Origin: Mesostigma viride
Taxonomy: Eukaryota; Streptophyta; Mesostigmatophyceae; Mesostigmatales; Mesostigmataceae
DNA length: 64,000 nucleotides
Direction: 5' to 3'
Assembly (NCBI GenBank): GCA_009746045.1
Contig: RPFO01000276.1
Location: 3,091,922-3,155,921, forward strand
Shown piece after piece: positions 22,101 to 33,699 of this stretch. Positions within the stretch are counted from its first letter, which is position 1. The number at the start of each line of letters is the position of its first letter. Under the pieces are notes generated by a model. That model did not search any database. It worked only from the letters and a program-made list of their open reading frames with translations, and was not told the DNA's origin. The position numbers and the translations under genes are program-made.

Positions 22101-25100
22101 AGGATTGATGCAGCAGCAAGGTGGCAGGCTGGCATGTATGGGTGCGGATGGCGGTATAAATTGACGGTCGTTGCAGAGCGCATAGAAGAAAAATCAAAGT
22201 AAAGCACAAGCTGGTTTCGGAGCACGCACGTGTCATCGCATGGGCCATTCGGCCCTGCGTGCGCATGTCGTTACAAGGAGCCAGAGAAGGCGATCTGGTA
22301 GCGGTAAAGAGGGGCAGGAGTCTTCATGGATGCATTGGTGGGGAGGCAGCTCGTAGTAGTGTGAGCGTCGTCCATAAACCTATTTCAGCATCCGTGAACC
22401 TTTGTGCCAGGTGCCAGCAGGATGTGGCTTCCGCGCTTGTTGTGGCTGGCCTATTGCTCATTGGGAAATTACTTACGAAGTTGTAATACTGCTCTTAAAG
22501 TTGCTCATGGACTTAACACCTCGCGGGTGTGCTGCCATCCTGCGCATGTGTTGCCACCTTTGCACGTTGGCTGCCCCCCCGCAACTTGGCTGGCCCCCTG
22601 CAGATGGAGCGGCTGAGGAAAGCAGCGGCCGCCGCCAGGCAAGACAAAGCGAGGAAAGAGGGTGAGCATGCGGGCTTTGCCCATGTGATGCGAGTTGCCC
22701 TGGGCTGATGGGTGAGGAGTTACCTTTCACCAAACAAATGGTTCCATCAGATCATGCACAGCTGGCGTCATGCGTCCAATGGCTGTCATGCACCGGGTGC
22801 TGCTGGCACCGTCGCTCTGTGCCTATGCTCATGCTGGCATTGTTCCGCCACAGTTGTGCAGGTGGCTGCTCGTTGTTGGCGCGCGTGCATACCTCCCTGC
22901 CATGCCTCTTTTGTATGGTTGCCCACCCCATCGCCCACCCCATGGATTTGTGATATCATACGCCTGCGCGTGCTTGCACACAATTAACGCATCGAGTGCG
23001 TGATGGTGCCTGGATTGGTTTTGCACGTGTATCCCGTGTCGGCGGCCTTGCTCCGGTGGCTGGCCTTGTGCATGCAGGGGGCGGAGATCGGCCCGCCGAG
23101 CCGAGTGCCCCTCCCGCTGTCCCTAGTGTCGACCTGCAACGCACGCTCAAGGTGCGGCAGCGGAAACAATGCATGTGCCTCTACCAATCAGGTTCCCCTG
23201 GCAGTTACGTAGCAGCATAAAGCGTGCTGATGTCCCTGCCAATCGAGCCTGGTTGTCTGCCTGGCTGTGTAGCCCCCCCTTTGCCCACCAGCATCCAGTT
23301 GGTTTGCAGTTGGATCGACGCCTCTCCGCTGTTTGCGCAGTGGCGTCATGTCGGGAAGCAGCCACGCCCTCCTGAGTGGGTTCTATCAAACAGGGGTGAG
23401 CCGTGGGTACCTTCAAGGTGCTCCTTTGATGCCCTACAGGTCGGTGCATCGTCATGGCAGCAGCGGCGGCAGCGCGATGTCGTGCCAAGAGGGTGTGGCA
23501 TCCTGAGGACAGGGCAGCTTACTCAACACAAGACTTCAATTGTATAGTTCTGGCATCCCTCAGTGTTCGAGTGGTATGCTGGCATTCCGCAGGTCTCCTC
23601 CGAGGTATGCTAGGTCTCCTCAAAGGTGCATATCTTCACGCATGCATCCCGCAGGTCTCCTGGCCGCGGGACACGGGGGACTATGGGCTTGCGGAGCTGC
23701 GGGCGTTGTTTGACCCACCTGCCGTGTCGCCCACGCTGCGCGGGTGTGTGCTGGAGGACGTGGTGATCCGTGACAACCGCAAGAAGGGGGCCAAGAAGGG
23801 CAGCGCACTGCTGGTGATGGACACCCCTGAGACCGCGGTGAGGGGGGAGAGGGGGGGGGGGGTTTGCAAGGGGTAGACGCGTGCGACAATGTGGCAGCTA
23901 GCGGGGGCACTAGCAGGGCTGTCTTACCAATGGGTAGCTGGCTGGGCTGTATCGCCAGCTGGGCTGTGTGTGGCTACCTGCGCAATCGGTGAGTGTGGGG
24001 CCGACGGCCAAACAACTGGAAATAACTCGCGTTGATACTTTGGGGTTGAGTAGTTGGGTTACAGGGCAAGCGGTTGTGGGGTGAACACTTTTGTCTTTGC
24101 TAGTTGTGGACATCGGGGACGCAAAAGCGCATGTTTTGGGGAGAACGAAAGGGCCTTGTGCTTACAGGAATCTAGTCGAGGTAGTTTGCGCCCTGTGTGG
24201 CATGTGGGGACCAATGTTGGTCTTCCCATCGGCCGATGGAGACTGGGACAGTAGAGAGGTAGCCAGGGTCATGCCCTGGAAACGTCAGTGCAAACAGGCG
24301 CGAACAAGGCTGCCCAGGGCCTGGGAATGTAGCCATAAGTCTTGGCACCATCTTTGGGAGCACTTTAAGATGTTTGGCATGGCATAGCTTTGCAAATCAT
24401 TCCCCCACCGGTCCTCCAGCTCGAATCTAACGGTGGCTCGCTCGCAACCACCACACATCGCGACCATGCGTCCACCTGTCCCTACGATGATCGTCCATCT
24501 GTCCCTACGATGATGCGTTTATTGTTCACCACGCACCCCCTGTCAGGTGTCCATAGTCTCCCTGTTTTGCGGTGACTTCCATTCGCCACCACTGACTGTC
24601 TCGCTGGCGGCTCCCCAGGGGGCGACCATGGGGGGTGCCATGGGGGGCGCCATGGGGGGAGGGGCAGCCAATGGAGGTGGCGACGCGCGCGGACAAGCCG
24701 ACAGCGAAGCCCCAGAGGCAACAGCCCAGGTAACAATTAATGTGCTGTAGGTAACATGCTGCTGCAGGGAATGTGGTGCACACCCAATGTTGAAGCTTTT
24801 TCGGGCCGAAATGTGGGCGTGCCGTGCATCCATGTTTCGAGTGTCCAAGACGTTTGGTCAGTTAGCATCTGGCCCAGGTCGTTCGAAGCATCTCGGCCTG
24901 GCGCTTAGAACCATCTGGGCCGGGTTGCACACATGTAACGGCAAGGAAGTCGCTGTCGGGTTTTTTGGAGAGGAAGAAGCAGGGCGTATGGCCCTCTGGG
25001 TGCAATATGGCCCTTGTTGTCCAGGTCCGAGGGTGTGTCATGAGCACATCCTGTTGCTGCCATTAGCACTACTGCCCGCACCCAGCACCCCCCTCCTCCC

Positions 25101-26475
25101 CTGCCCACACCCAGCACCCCTCTCCTCCCCTGCCCGCACCCAGCACCCCTCTCCTCCCCTGCCCACACCCATGACCCCCCACTTCCCCTCCTTGGACCCA
25201 TTGTCGTCAGAAAGCAACAAACGTGAAAACGCTAGCTGCCCAAATCTGAGATTCCGCGGAACACAGAAAGTAAGAAAGCCTAGAAGCTACCAGCAAGGAA
25301 TCGAACATAGCACCCATGACCCCAGCCCTTGTAGCACAGCCGCAGAGAGCATGCATGTGGGCACGGGGGCAACCACCCGATGGGCACAAGAGCCTTGGGG
25401 GAACGTGCACCCACACGCTGCAGTCAGCATACATGCCGCAAGCCCTCGTGAATGCACGACTGCGGCTTCGCACGGCAACCTGTATAAACAAAGGGGTCGG
25501 TCTCCAAGTAAGTAGGCAAGTAAGTAGGACAAATATATGTAAAGAGTATGTAGGAAAAATATGGAGGACACCCAGGCACAGCTGTGGGGTTGATCTCTAA
25601 CGCTGTGTGCTTGTCCCTCTTTCTGCCACCTGTCCCTGTCCATCGCATGTCTCTCGGGATGCCTTTCTTGCCCACGGTGTATGCACGTCCTTGTGCAACG
25701 TTTGTGGTTGTCGGTGACCAGGGTTACCATGCCACTCCTCCGGGCCCGGCCCTTCACACGAATGGTGTTCGCCCGAGTCCAATCCCCACCGCCGCCCCAT
25801 CGGCCGGCCACCGAGACTATGAAAACGTCACGCTCATGCGCATGCGGCAGGTGGGTCCTGTGTCCACGCTCATGCGCATGCGGCAGGTGGGGGATAATTG
25901 CTACTTGCGACGATACTCGGGTCACCTTACTATTCTGTGATTGTGAGAATGTCACGCTTTCATTGATGAGGTAGGGGTGGAATCCAGTTGGTGGGCATAG
26001 TGATACCATGCGAGCGTTTCTGTTACCAACATGCCGGTTGGCTTGCATGCTGCCAAATAAATGTCAACATGCGTGGATAAAAGCGACGTTGGTTGCCATG
26101 CCTCGTGATCCACAGTGGCATGCGGTTGGTGGCCGCTGGAAATTCAAGAGCGCATGTGCCAGGGTCAGGGTAATATGCCCGGGGCTGGCAAGCGGAGGGT
26201 TGCTTCACAAGCAAACTCCTCATTGCGGTTCGCAGATATATGTTGTGGGAAACCCCATGTTTGGTTGCCACCCCCTGGCCTGTTGCATTCACCTAGCACT
26301 TCCCTCAAAACTTCGATATCATATGCACCCATTCACTGCTAACCTGAACTTAACTCTCACTAACCCCAACTTTTCATTATGGTTTACTTGTGTCTGTTTG
26401 CTCCTGTGCTCGACTCAGGCGGCTGAGCGTGCTCAGTTGATTCGGAAAATGAAGGAAGAAGACGACCAGCATTAG
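18058..26475 (+). CDS. DNAJC17: DNAJC17/Cwf23-like J-domain and RRM protein, 9 exons
   Basis: Predicted spliceosome-associated Hsp70 co-chaperone. Exons: 18058-18208, 18334-18480, 20478-20554, 22604-22661, 23078-23151, 23655-23837, 24547-24729, 25722-25850, 26419-26475. All borders are GT-AG and phases join to 352 residues, near the roughly 300 of animal DNAJC17. Visible parts: J-domain at about 9-80 with the HPD triad at 41-43 ([10 protein letters not shown]), a charged coiled region ([16 protein letters not shown]), an RRM at about 163-270 starting at RTLKVSWPRD, and the family's C-terminal signature [12 protein letters not shown] then [15 protein letters not shown]. The domain order matches DNAJC17 exactly. 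The acceptor of exon 8 is the least certain. Exon 7 carries a Met/Gly-rich insert ([10 protein letters not shown]) after the RRM. Confidence 0.92.
19062..20237. repeat. (CT)n followed by (CCCT)n/(CCT)n tract, 1.2 kb
   Basis: Starts as pure (CT)n to about 19132, then CCCT units mixed with CCT, ending in CTCTCTC near 20237. It fills most of DNAJC17 intron 2 and ends about 240 bp before the exon at 20478. The sense strand is pyrimidine. The long Ser/Pro/Leu and Arg/Glu/Gly frames across it are artefacts. Confidence 0.97.
25075..25175. repeat. 30-bp tandem repeat (CCCACACCCAGCACCCCTCT), about four copies
   Basis: Short C-rich tandem array in DNAJC17 intron 7. Confidence 0.75.
25829..25892 (+). 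repeat. Direct duplication of the DNAJC17 exon 8 end and its splice donor
   Basis: The segment containing CTCATGCGCATGCGGCAGGT occurs twice, 37 bases apart. Both copies end in a usable GT donor. Using the second adds 36 nt in frame. Confidence 0.85.
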
Positions 26476-27233
26476 AGTGGCATTCGGCACGGAAAGCCGG
26501 TTGCTGTGAGCATGTAGAGTGTGTCACGAGGGTACCAATAAAGGAACCTTCAACTCCTATATGCAATGTGGAGGGAGGGCGTCCCAGCTTTTCTCACTGC
26601 CCCAAGTGGGCAGGCCACAGATTATCGTGAGCAAAGTTTGCGTGCTTGAGCGACAAAAGAATCACAGGGGCAATTTTATTTATGTTATGGTCCCACCTGA
26701 ATTGTTGTGTTTGTAAGAGAGCCCATTGTAACAACTAAAAATGACCCGAGAAATCATCCAGTGGTGCTTACAACTGGACACTCCTAGCTTGTCGCTAGGA
26801 ACAACTGCCTTGATCACGCGAGATTGTTTTTAGCTACACCACGTCTAGGTCTCCCTGAACGTTAGCCAGCTGGCCATAATTCTTAATTTTAAGTGAGACA
26901 ACTAGTAGATCCTGGACGCATAATTCTTAATGTCCACGGCTACACATGTGTATGTGCATAGGCCACCTCCATATTCATTTCCATTTTTCATCATCCTGAA
27001 CGCCTCGGCGTACAAACGTGAGGATAAGAAAGCAACGCAGCATCGAGCTACCATGGTCCGGATTCTTCCGGATTTCTGGCCTGCGCTGCATGGTTGTCTC
27101 TTTGACAAGAGGAGTAAAGAAGATCTTTTTACCTGGGTTGCTGTAATTCTTGAGAATTAAATTGGCTTCGCCCCTTTCTGCGAAATGTGCTCCGCCGGAT
27201 AATAAGGCCTCGCGAGAATCTGGGGGATTTCAG
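26476..27233. other. DNAJC17 3' UTR and intergenic stretch, no confident gene
   Basis: The first 250 bases are the likely 3' UTR. Beyond it CATAATTCTTAAT occurs twice (near 26875 and 26920). A 76-codon plus-strand frame at 26930-27160 has no recognisable domain. Confidence 0.5.
26712..26731 (+). terminator. TGTAA polyadenylation signals of DNAJC17
   Basis: TGTAA occurs at 26712-26716 and 26727-26731, about 240 bases beyond the DNAJC17 stop. This is the green-algal polyadenylation motif. Confidence 0.45.
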
Positions 27234-27350
27234 CTTTAATTTAATTTAATTTAAGGGGAGCCTGCCATGGGGGGGAAAGATCAGCATGGCGCTATGCAAA
27301 AGCTAGCTAGGGCATGGCTTCTCAGCAGAGAGTAGCTCTCTGCGTAGTCA
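27234..27350 (-). mobile_element. Family A half-LINE, 3'-end fragment
   Basis: Begins with a (TTTAA)n tail and contains the conserved 8-bp stem-loop GCAGAGAGTAGCTCTCTGC at 27325-27343, then sequence matching family A 3' UTRs in reverse orientation. Severely 5' truncated, with no ORF. Confidence 0.75.
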
Positions 27351-28507
27351 CAGCACAAATAAAAAATAATTAAAGCTAGGCATCATCGATCTTACCCCAC
27401 GAGGATTTTACCCCACGAGCCACGAGCCACGAGGTAGCCATGGCTGTCGGAGCTCATAACTTTCACGTTTGAGCACCGAATTCAGCTGTGAATATCACAA
27501 TCGCTTCGTCTTTCTTAGACGCACATGCTGATATAATTTTCCGAAGCTATAACGCACTATACGATGAGCAAACGCCTCTCGACGCAACGCAGCCTGGCGG
27601 CTGCGCTCAGCAATGAAAATCCGCATGCAGCTTCGGCTGCAGCTTCGCCCACCGGCCCAGATGGCAACGGTGACACTAGTCGCGCACTGGTGCCCGCCCA
27701 GCCTTCCGAGCTCGCCTCGCCCTCTGCATCGCCTGAACCTAAGCGCAGTCGCTCTGCTGAGCCGCCTTGGGAAGAGCGCTCCTTTGACGTCAACAGCTCC
27801 GGCTTCTGGCAACGCAGCCCCACTTGGTTCATGGAAGACGTGTTTTACGGCAATCACGCCTCGCTTCTAGCCCTGTGCGTGTACCTCACGTCCCACAACC
27901 GTGGCCGCTGGCCTGGTGACGGCAAGCTTGTCAACCCCGCCGAGGCTCTCCCAATCATTCACCGCATGCCTCGCCCCAGGCTTCAACGCTTCGCCCTCTG
28001 CTCCCTTGTTGGACGCTCCGAATCCGAGATCTGGGCTTCCACACCGCCCCCCCCCACCTTCCCCACCGAAGCCACCATCCGCACCCTCCTCAAGGAAGCT
28101 TTCGAGCAGCATGTGACCCCTCTTGCCGCAGATGTGGCGGCACTTGGCGGCACGCTGGCTGCTGAGCTCCCCACCATCCCCACCGCCACCGCCACCCTCC
28201 TCGCCTCCACCCCCCCCCCCCTCCGCCTCCACCGACTCCATCACCGCCCAGCTCCGCGACATCGACCAGCGCCTCAAGGATAATGCAATCGCTATCGAGG
28301 TCTTGCAGAACACAGCAGGCCTCACCGCCCAGGCAGTGAAGGACATTGCCGCCAAGCCAGCCCCGGCTGGCCTGGCCGGCGATGCTCCTCCCATCACGAC
28401 CTGGGCGGACATGCTTAAGCAACATACCACCTCCACCACCTCCGCCGTCGCAGCCCTGAGCTCCAGCGGCAGACGCTTGACCTCCGCGAGGAGGCCGAGC
28501 TCGCCAA

Positions 28508-30472
28508 TTAATTAATTAATTAAACTCGTGCTCCCGTTGGGGAGTCACGGAGCACCGAAGTGCTTTTAATCCCTGTGTGTGCACTACAGGAGAAAGGGCA
28601 GAGACCCCCAGTCTCCTTCATGCCAAAGGCATGCCACAGCTGCAATCGGGCGCGGCTAGCTAAAAGGACAGGCTAACGATCCGGCAAACTGTGGGTGCAA
28701 TAAGACCCATGTGAGCATATCATAGCAAGGAGCGTGGGCAAGTAATCTGAACATAGCCAGGGCGTAGCATGGCTGTACTAGGACTAGGCTAAGGCTATGG
28801 CTGGTTGTGTACCGTGCGTTGGCGGCGCACGTGACTAGGTGTGTTGGCACAGCTAGGCGACATCTAGGCATGGCTGCCTTAGCGGCAGTGACGCCAATGG
28901 TTACAAGCTAGGGCTATTGCTATTCTAGCCCGCTGGGGGCGTCCACATCTTGTGGTTGATCATCAGGTCCCCGCCCCTCCAGTACACCTTGGGCTTCTGG
29001 GGGTCCTGCTTATGGCGGAGGTATTCCGGCCACAGGTCGCGTCGCTGCTGTTGCTGAGCGGGGGTGAGGTCGTCATCCAGCGTCCAGGTGAGGTCGTGCA
29101 ACCGCTTGCGACGAGAGAGGAACCGCTGCTTATCCTCAGGGGAGGGGAAGGTGAGTAGGACTGGTGGGGGAGCCGCCTTGTCCCGTGAGTGGGGAAGGCG
29201 GTGGCACCCACGCAGTTCTACCTCACCTACCAGGCCCATGAGGGTAAGAAGCTGGTTCTTGAGCTCGTCAGCAAGAGAGGTTGACGTCTCACCTGGCTTC
29301 TGGGGGAAGCGACGTAGCACCACTCGGCACTCGCGGCGAGCGCGGTCGGTGACCTCTCGTTGCTGGGCCTGGCGGTGGTCCTCCAGCTCCTGGAGCTTTG
29401 TGGCGATGGCGTCGGTGGTGGAGGCGGTCGCTGACCGCAGCAGGTCCGCGTAGGAGAGCGGCGGGAGGTCGCCAGCATCCTGCCGGGGTGGCTGGGATGC
29501 AATGGTGGCCGTCTGCTCCGCTATCTTGGGGACCTGTGTGGCCAGGGCCTCGGTGTGGGCGGTGATGGCCTCAAGCTTCTTCAGGAGCACGCCACACTTG
29601 CCCTCCACCTGGTTAAGGCGAGAGACAAGTGCAGCATGCTTTTCCGAAGCCTGCGCCGCGGTGTGTAGCGCCGTGAACTGGGGTTGTAGCTTGTGGACGA
29701 CCTTGGTTTCCACGTTGGAGACCCGGGCTTCCACCGTGTTGAGCGTGGTGTTCAGCGATGTCAGCTTCTCGGCCAGCGGCCAGGTCACGTGCTCCTCCAG
29801 CACTGCGCGGATGTCATCCTTGCAGAGGGAGGGAGCTGATGGGGCAGCCGGCTGTGCGAGGCTGGCGTTGATCGCTCTGGTGATGTCGCCGACGCAGCGC
29901 TGGTAGTGGCTGGTCAAGATAAACAGGCGTTGGCTTGGTTCGTCAAAGGTGTAGAGCCAGGACGTGTCGCGGTAGTCGATAGCCGCCCCCCCTTCAGGGT
30001 CACGAAGAGCTTCCGTTCCTGTACGAGGAACTCGAGAACCTCGACGCATTCCTGCGGCGACAGTCTCTGCCACTCGACGAGGGAGAACATTCCGTCGCCG
30101 GGCAAGTATTGGCTCCATTTGTGGCGATCGTGGCATGGTTTCTTGGGTTCAGGCGAGGCGCTTGGCGAGGGTTTGGCGGGTAAGCCTGTCGGCTGAACAA
30201 TGGCGAGGGCGAGAGGGTTGGGCTGGGCGCTGGGAAGCTGTGCCAGCTCCTTTTCCAGCCCTCGTTTTGCTTTGGTAGTCGTCATAGCTGGTCACGTGCG
30301 TACCTTTGTCTATACTGCGTGGCAGCCGTAACCGTTTATACTGGCAAGTGCGTCTTAGAAAGGCGCATCGAATGCAAGTGGTCTGACCGAATTTGGGGCT
30401 CAGACGCAAAAGATCTGAGCTCCGCCGACAGCCATACCGCCGTCAGCCATTTTCGTCTGTCTCGCCGGGGTC
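28508..30472 (-). mobile_element. Family B half-LINE copy B1, complete, nested in A1
   Basis: Flanked by a 10-bp target-site duplication AGCTCGCCAA (28498-28507 and 30473-30482) that lies inside A1's ORF1. In minus orientation it has a leader, ORF1, a 3' UTR of about 400 bp, a terminal hairpin built on GTGCTCC/GGAGCAC and a TTAA tail. No reverse transcriptase. Nearly identical to copy B2. Confidence 0.9.
28925..30285 (-). pseudogene. Family B ORF1 in copy B1, one frameshift
   Basis: Starts at 30285 (MTTTKAKRGLEKELAQLPSA) and changes frame near 29990, at a C-run in the segment that reads RKLFV in B2. It then continues open to the stop at 28925 (ending KMWTPPAG). Otherwise almost identical to the intact B2 ORF1. 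Same parts: coiled coil, RRM-like block and C-terminal domain. Confidence 0.85.
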
Positions 30473-31518
30473 AGCTCGCCAAGCGCAGCCTCAACGTCAT
30501 TGTCAAGAATCTCAAGATGGAGGAAGGTGAGAATTCCGAGAAGCTTGCGCGTGCTTTTGAGAGAGAAATCCTTGATCGCATGGGCCTTACTGGTGAGATC
30601 GAGCTGGCCGCCCACCGCCTTCCCCGCGCGCGGGGTAAGGCCGGGCCGCCCCCGCTCCTTCTCACCTTTAAGACCCCGGCGGACAAGATTTCTTTTCTCA
30701 GACGCCGCAAGCGGCTCGAGAAGACTCTCTTCACCCTTGACGACGACTTGACCCTGGCACAGCAACAACGGCGACGGGAGCTATGGCCGACCTACCTCCA
30801 GCTCCGGCAGACCAAGGCGGGCCAGCCGGTGTACTGGAAGGGGGCGGCCATCTACGTCGGCCACAAGCCCTGGCAAGCGACCCCCTCGACCACCGCGGCC
30901 CCAGCAACTCCAGCCCCAGCCTAGGGGAATACAGCAGTAGTGTAGAATAGAGACAGTGGCCTTGTACATGCCCGCCTACTACAGGCACTATACCAGCTGA
31001 CTAGCCTTTTTAGTCATGTACATGTGTGCCTATGATGAGCCACCCTCCAGAGGATGCCTAGCCTTATTTAATTATGCAGTGCCCATGCAGGGAGTAACTC
31101 CCTGCTGAGCAGCCATGCCCTAGCTTTTTGTATAGCTATGCTGATCTTCCCCCCCATGACAGGCTCCCCCTTCGCTGGGCATAGCTTGAAGATCATGGGG
31201 ATGCAAGTGCCCTGGTGCACCTAGAGCAAGGGTCCTTTACATCCCCACCCTTGCAGGAAGTAGCTTAGGATGTATGATAGGCCATATGCCCCCCTCTCAA
31301 GGGCTATGTGCTACATATACTCCCAACGGAGTTATGTTACAATTCAATTCAATTCAATTCAATCATCGATCTGGTGTGTGGCGCGTCATGGGCACACATG
31401 TACATGACTAATACGGTATAATACGGATTATATGCAAGGTCGAGCGTATAATAATATTTTCGTACGTTTTATACGATTCGCGTATTTTCCCGTATTATAC
31501 GGCATATAATAGCGTATT

Positions 31519-31857
31519 CCCATGGATGTTGCACTAAGAATTTAGCCATGCCATGCCTATGCAGAGAGACGCTCTCTGCTGAGAAGCCATGCCTAGCTCT
31601 TGTATAGCCATGATGACCTTCCTCCCCCATGCCGGGATCCCCTTAAGTTGGGGTGAACCCGAGACAGCATGGTGGTGCCGGTGCCCTAATTGAGGCACCT
31701 AGAGCAACTGAAGTGTTGCTTACATTCCACTCTTGCAGGAAGTAGCCCAGAATGTATTAAAAGCAATATGCCCCTTCTCCGGAATATACATGTGCTACAT
31801 GTACTCCCAGCGTACGGAGTTATGTTACTAATAAATAAAAAAAATTAATTAAATAAT
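31519..31857 (+). mobile_element. Family A half-LINE, 5'-truncated 3' end (A7)
   Basis: 339 bp of family A 3' UTR with stem-loop at 31561-31579, terminal hairpin and an A/T-rich tail. Bounded by a 12-bp target-site duplication TAATAGCGTATT (31507-31518 and 31858-31869). A clear 5'-truncated retrotransposition event. Confidence 0.85.
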
Positions 31858-32084
31858 TAATAGCGTATTACTTAGTACCGTATTACTAGTACGGTATACT
31901 GGCGGGGGAACGTCATCCACGTCGACCGACCACAAGCCTTGGCAGGCACCCCCAGTCTAGGGAATATAGCAGTAGTGTAGATCAGTAAGGCTTAGCCCAC
32001 CACGCGGCCCCAGGGCATGTGCGCCCATAATGGCCATGGATGATGCATTTTAGAATGTATGATAGGCCATATGCCCCTTCTCTG

Positions 32085-33699
32085 TTTGTTTCCCAAAAAC
32101 AAAGGTTCCCCTGACGACCCCGCCAACTACAGAGGAGTCTGCATCCAGAGCGCCGCACTTAAGTTGTTCATGCGCATGATCCTCAACCGCCTTCGTTCTG
32201 CTCTCGACTGTCACCTTGGGGAAAGTCAAATGGGCTTCCGTCCTGGGCGCAACACCGTCATGGCCATCTTCGTCGCGCGTCGCCTCTTCGAGGAAATCGC
32301 TCTCCTGCAACCTGGTGAGTTTCCCGCCATCCTGATCTTCGTCGACTTCATCAAGGCTTTTGATTCTGTCCTCTGGGACGCTCTATGGGCTGTACTTGCT
32401 CGCGCTCGCGTCCCCACTCCCCTGATTACCGTCATCCGCACGCTGTATGAGGGGTCCACCACTTCGGTGCGCACTCAGCACGGCATAACCCCGCCCTGCC
32501 CACTGCAGACCGGCGTCTGGCAGGGTTGCGTCCTGTCGCCGTACCTGTTTATTATTGTAGTGGATTATGTTATGCGCCAGGCACGTGCTCGCTTTGCTAG
32601 CATTGCAGGCCGTCAGTGCCCCTGGCCTAGCGATCACGAACGAGCTTGGGGAAGGGGGGCCGACTAACAAGCAGAATTTACTAGCTGACCTCATTTATGC
32701 CGACGACATCACGCTCATCGAGAAGCCGGAGTCTGCCCAACTTTGGCTGGACTGCCTGGCGCTCGAGGCTCGGGCGGTTGGTCTAGAAATCAGCCCCAAA
32801 ACGGAGGCCCTGGCCCTCGGCATGGCAGGGCCCCCACCCACACTCCGCCTCTTAGACGATGCCGAGGTCAACTACCCTACTTCAGGCCGCTTCAAGCTGC
32901 TCGGCAGTTGGCTTCCTGACTGCGAGGACGACATGACGACACGGATCGGCATGGCGTGGGCGCACCTCCATGACCACCGCCGCTGGTGGAGCAACCCCGC
33001 CCTACCCCGGATCGTCAAGCGTGACCTCTTCAAGGTCGTCATTCTGACGATCCTGACCTACGGCGCCGAGACGTGGACACTGATGCAGGAGCTGGAGCAA
33101 CGACTCGACGGCGCCGTCACCAAGATGCTGCGCAAGGCCCTTAACATCCCCTTTGGTTTGCACATTAGTAATGAGGATTTGTACGCTGATTTGCCCTATG
33201 TTTCCCACATTATTAGGCACAGGCGCCTGGGCCTAGCCGGGCACCTGGCCCGCACAGATCAGGTAGATACATCAGATAGACTAGCTGGCACCAAGCCCGC
33301 CCAGCCTGGGCGATATGTCCTCACCTGGCGTGCCCCCGGCCGCGCGCGGCAGGGCCGCCACCCGTGGACTTTTCGTGATAGACTCGGCATGGACATGTGC
33401 TACACTAGACGTGACGGGCTCACCCCCGGGCAGCCTCCTGGTTTGTCTGTAATATGGAGGCAGATGGTGCGCAAGGATAGATGGCAAGTAGTGATGAAGG
33501 AGACCACCCCCAAGCCTGTGGGGGCTCCGCGTGTGACCAAGTATGGCATTCATAGCGATTCGGGCCGCGGTGCCCACACCCCTGTAACTAGGACCTAGAT
33601 AGCTTATACCATCCATTCCATCCCATGTTCCCCTCCCACTGAGGACTTATGCTCACGTGACGCAGTCACGTGTCTATTAATTAATTAATTAATTAATTA
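32085..33699 (+). mobile_element. LINE copy RT1, 5' truncated, carrying reverse transcriptase
   Basis: Flanked by a 14-bp target-site duplication ATGCCCCTTCTCTG (32071-32084 and 33700-33713). Starts in the middle of the RT domain and runs to a 3' UTR with the perfect hairpin CACGTGAC-GCA-GTCACGTG (33654-33672) and a (TTAA)n tail. The endonuclease and RT N-terminus are absent, as expected from abortive target-primed reverse transcription. Confidence 0.9.
32092..33598 (+). pseudogene. LINE reverse transcriptase fragment (RT1)
   Basis: RNA-directed DNA polymerase of a non-LTR retrotransposon. Visible motifs: NYRGVCIQSAALKL, MGFRPGRNT, motif A FVDFIKAFDSV, motif B GVWQGCVLSPYLF, motif C YADD (32696-32707), then the thumb and C-terminal region TYGAETWTL and LGLAGHLARTD, ending at 33598. 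A single extra C in the C-run at 32619-32622 shifts the frame between motifs B and C. Comparison with RT2 and RT3 supports this, because GRQ-CPGLAITNELG should be continuous. All catalytic aspartates remain. Confidence 0.88.

Larger units (their letters stand above)
27564..30924 (+). pseudogene. Family A ORF1 (L1-ORF1p-like RNA-binding protein), split by B1
   Basis: Likely nucleic-acid chaperone that coats retroelement RNA. The N-terminal part (27564 to about 28500) is Ser/Pro-rich, followed by a region predicted to be helical (RDIDQRLKDNAIAIEVLQN). The C-terminal part (30475-30924) contains an RRM-like block (KRSLNVIVKNLKMEEGEN to PPPLLLTFKT) and an L1-type C-terminal domain (FTLDDDLTLAQQQRRRELWP, VYWKGAAIYVG). 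It is broken by a frameshift at the C-run near 28209-28221 and by the B1 insertion at 28508. The C-terminal piece alone is open for 201 codons. Confidence 0.8.
27393..31361 (+). mobile_element. Family A half-LINE copy A1, complete, interrupted by B1
   Basis: Bounded by an 11-bp target-site duplication ATCATCGATCT (27382-27392 and 31362-31372). The 5' end has CCACGAG repeats, then a promoter-like leader, one ORF1 (27564-30924), a 437-bp 3' UTR with stem-loop at 31087-31105, a terminal ACTCC/GGAGT hairpin and an (AATTC)n tail. Without the nested B1 insertion (28508-30472) and its duplicated site, the element is about 1.99 kb. It has no endonuclease or reverse transcriptase, yet both ends are intact, so it looks like a naturally ORF1-only element. 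Confidence 0.88.

Noticed and set aside
28952-30196. Plus-strand frames of about 130 codons across B1 (and the same over B2)
   Set aside because: Antisense shadows of family B ORF1.
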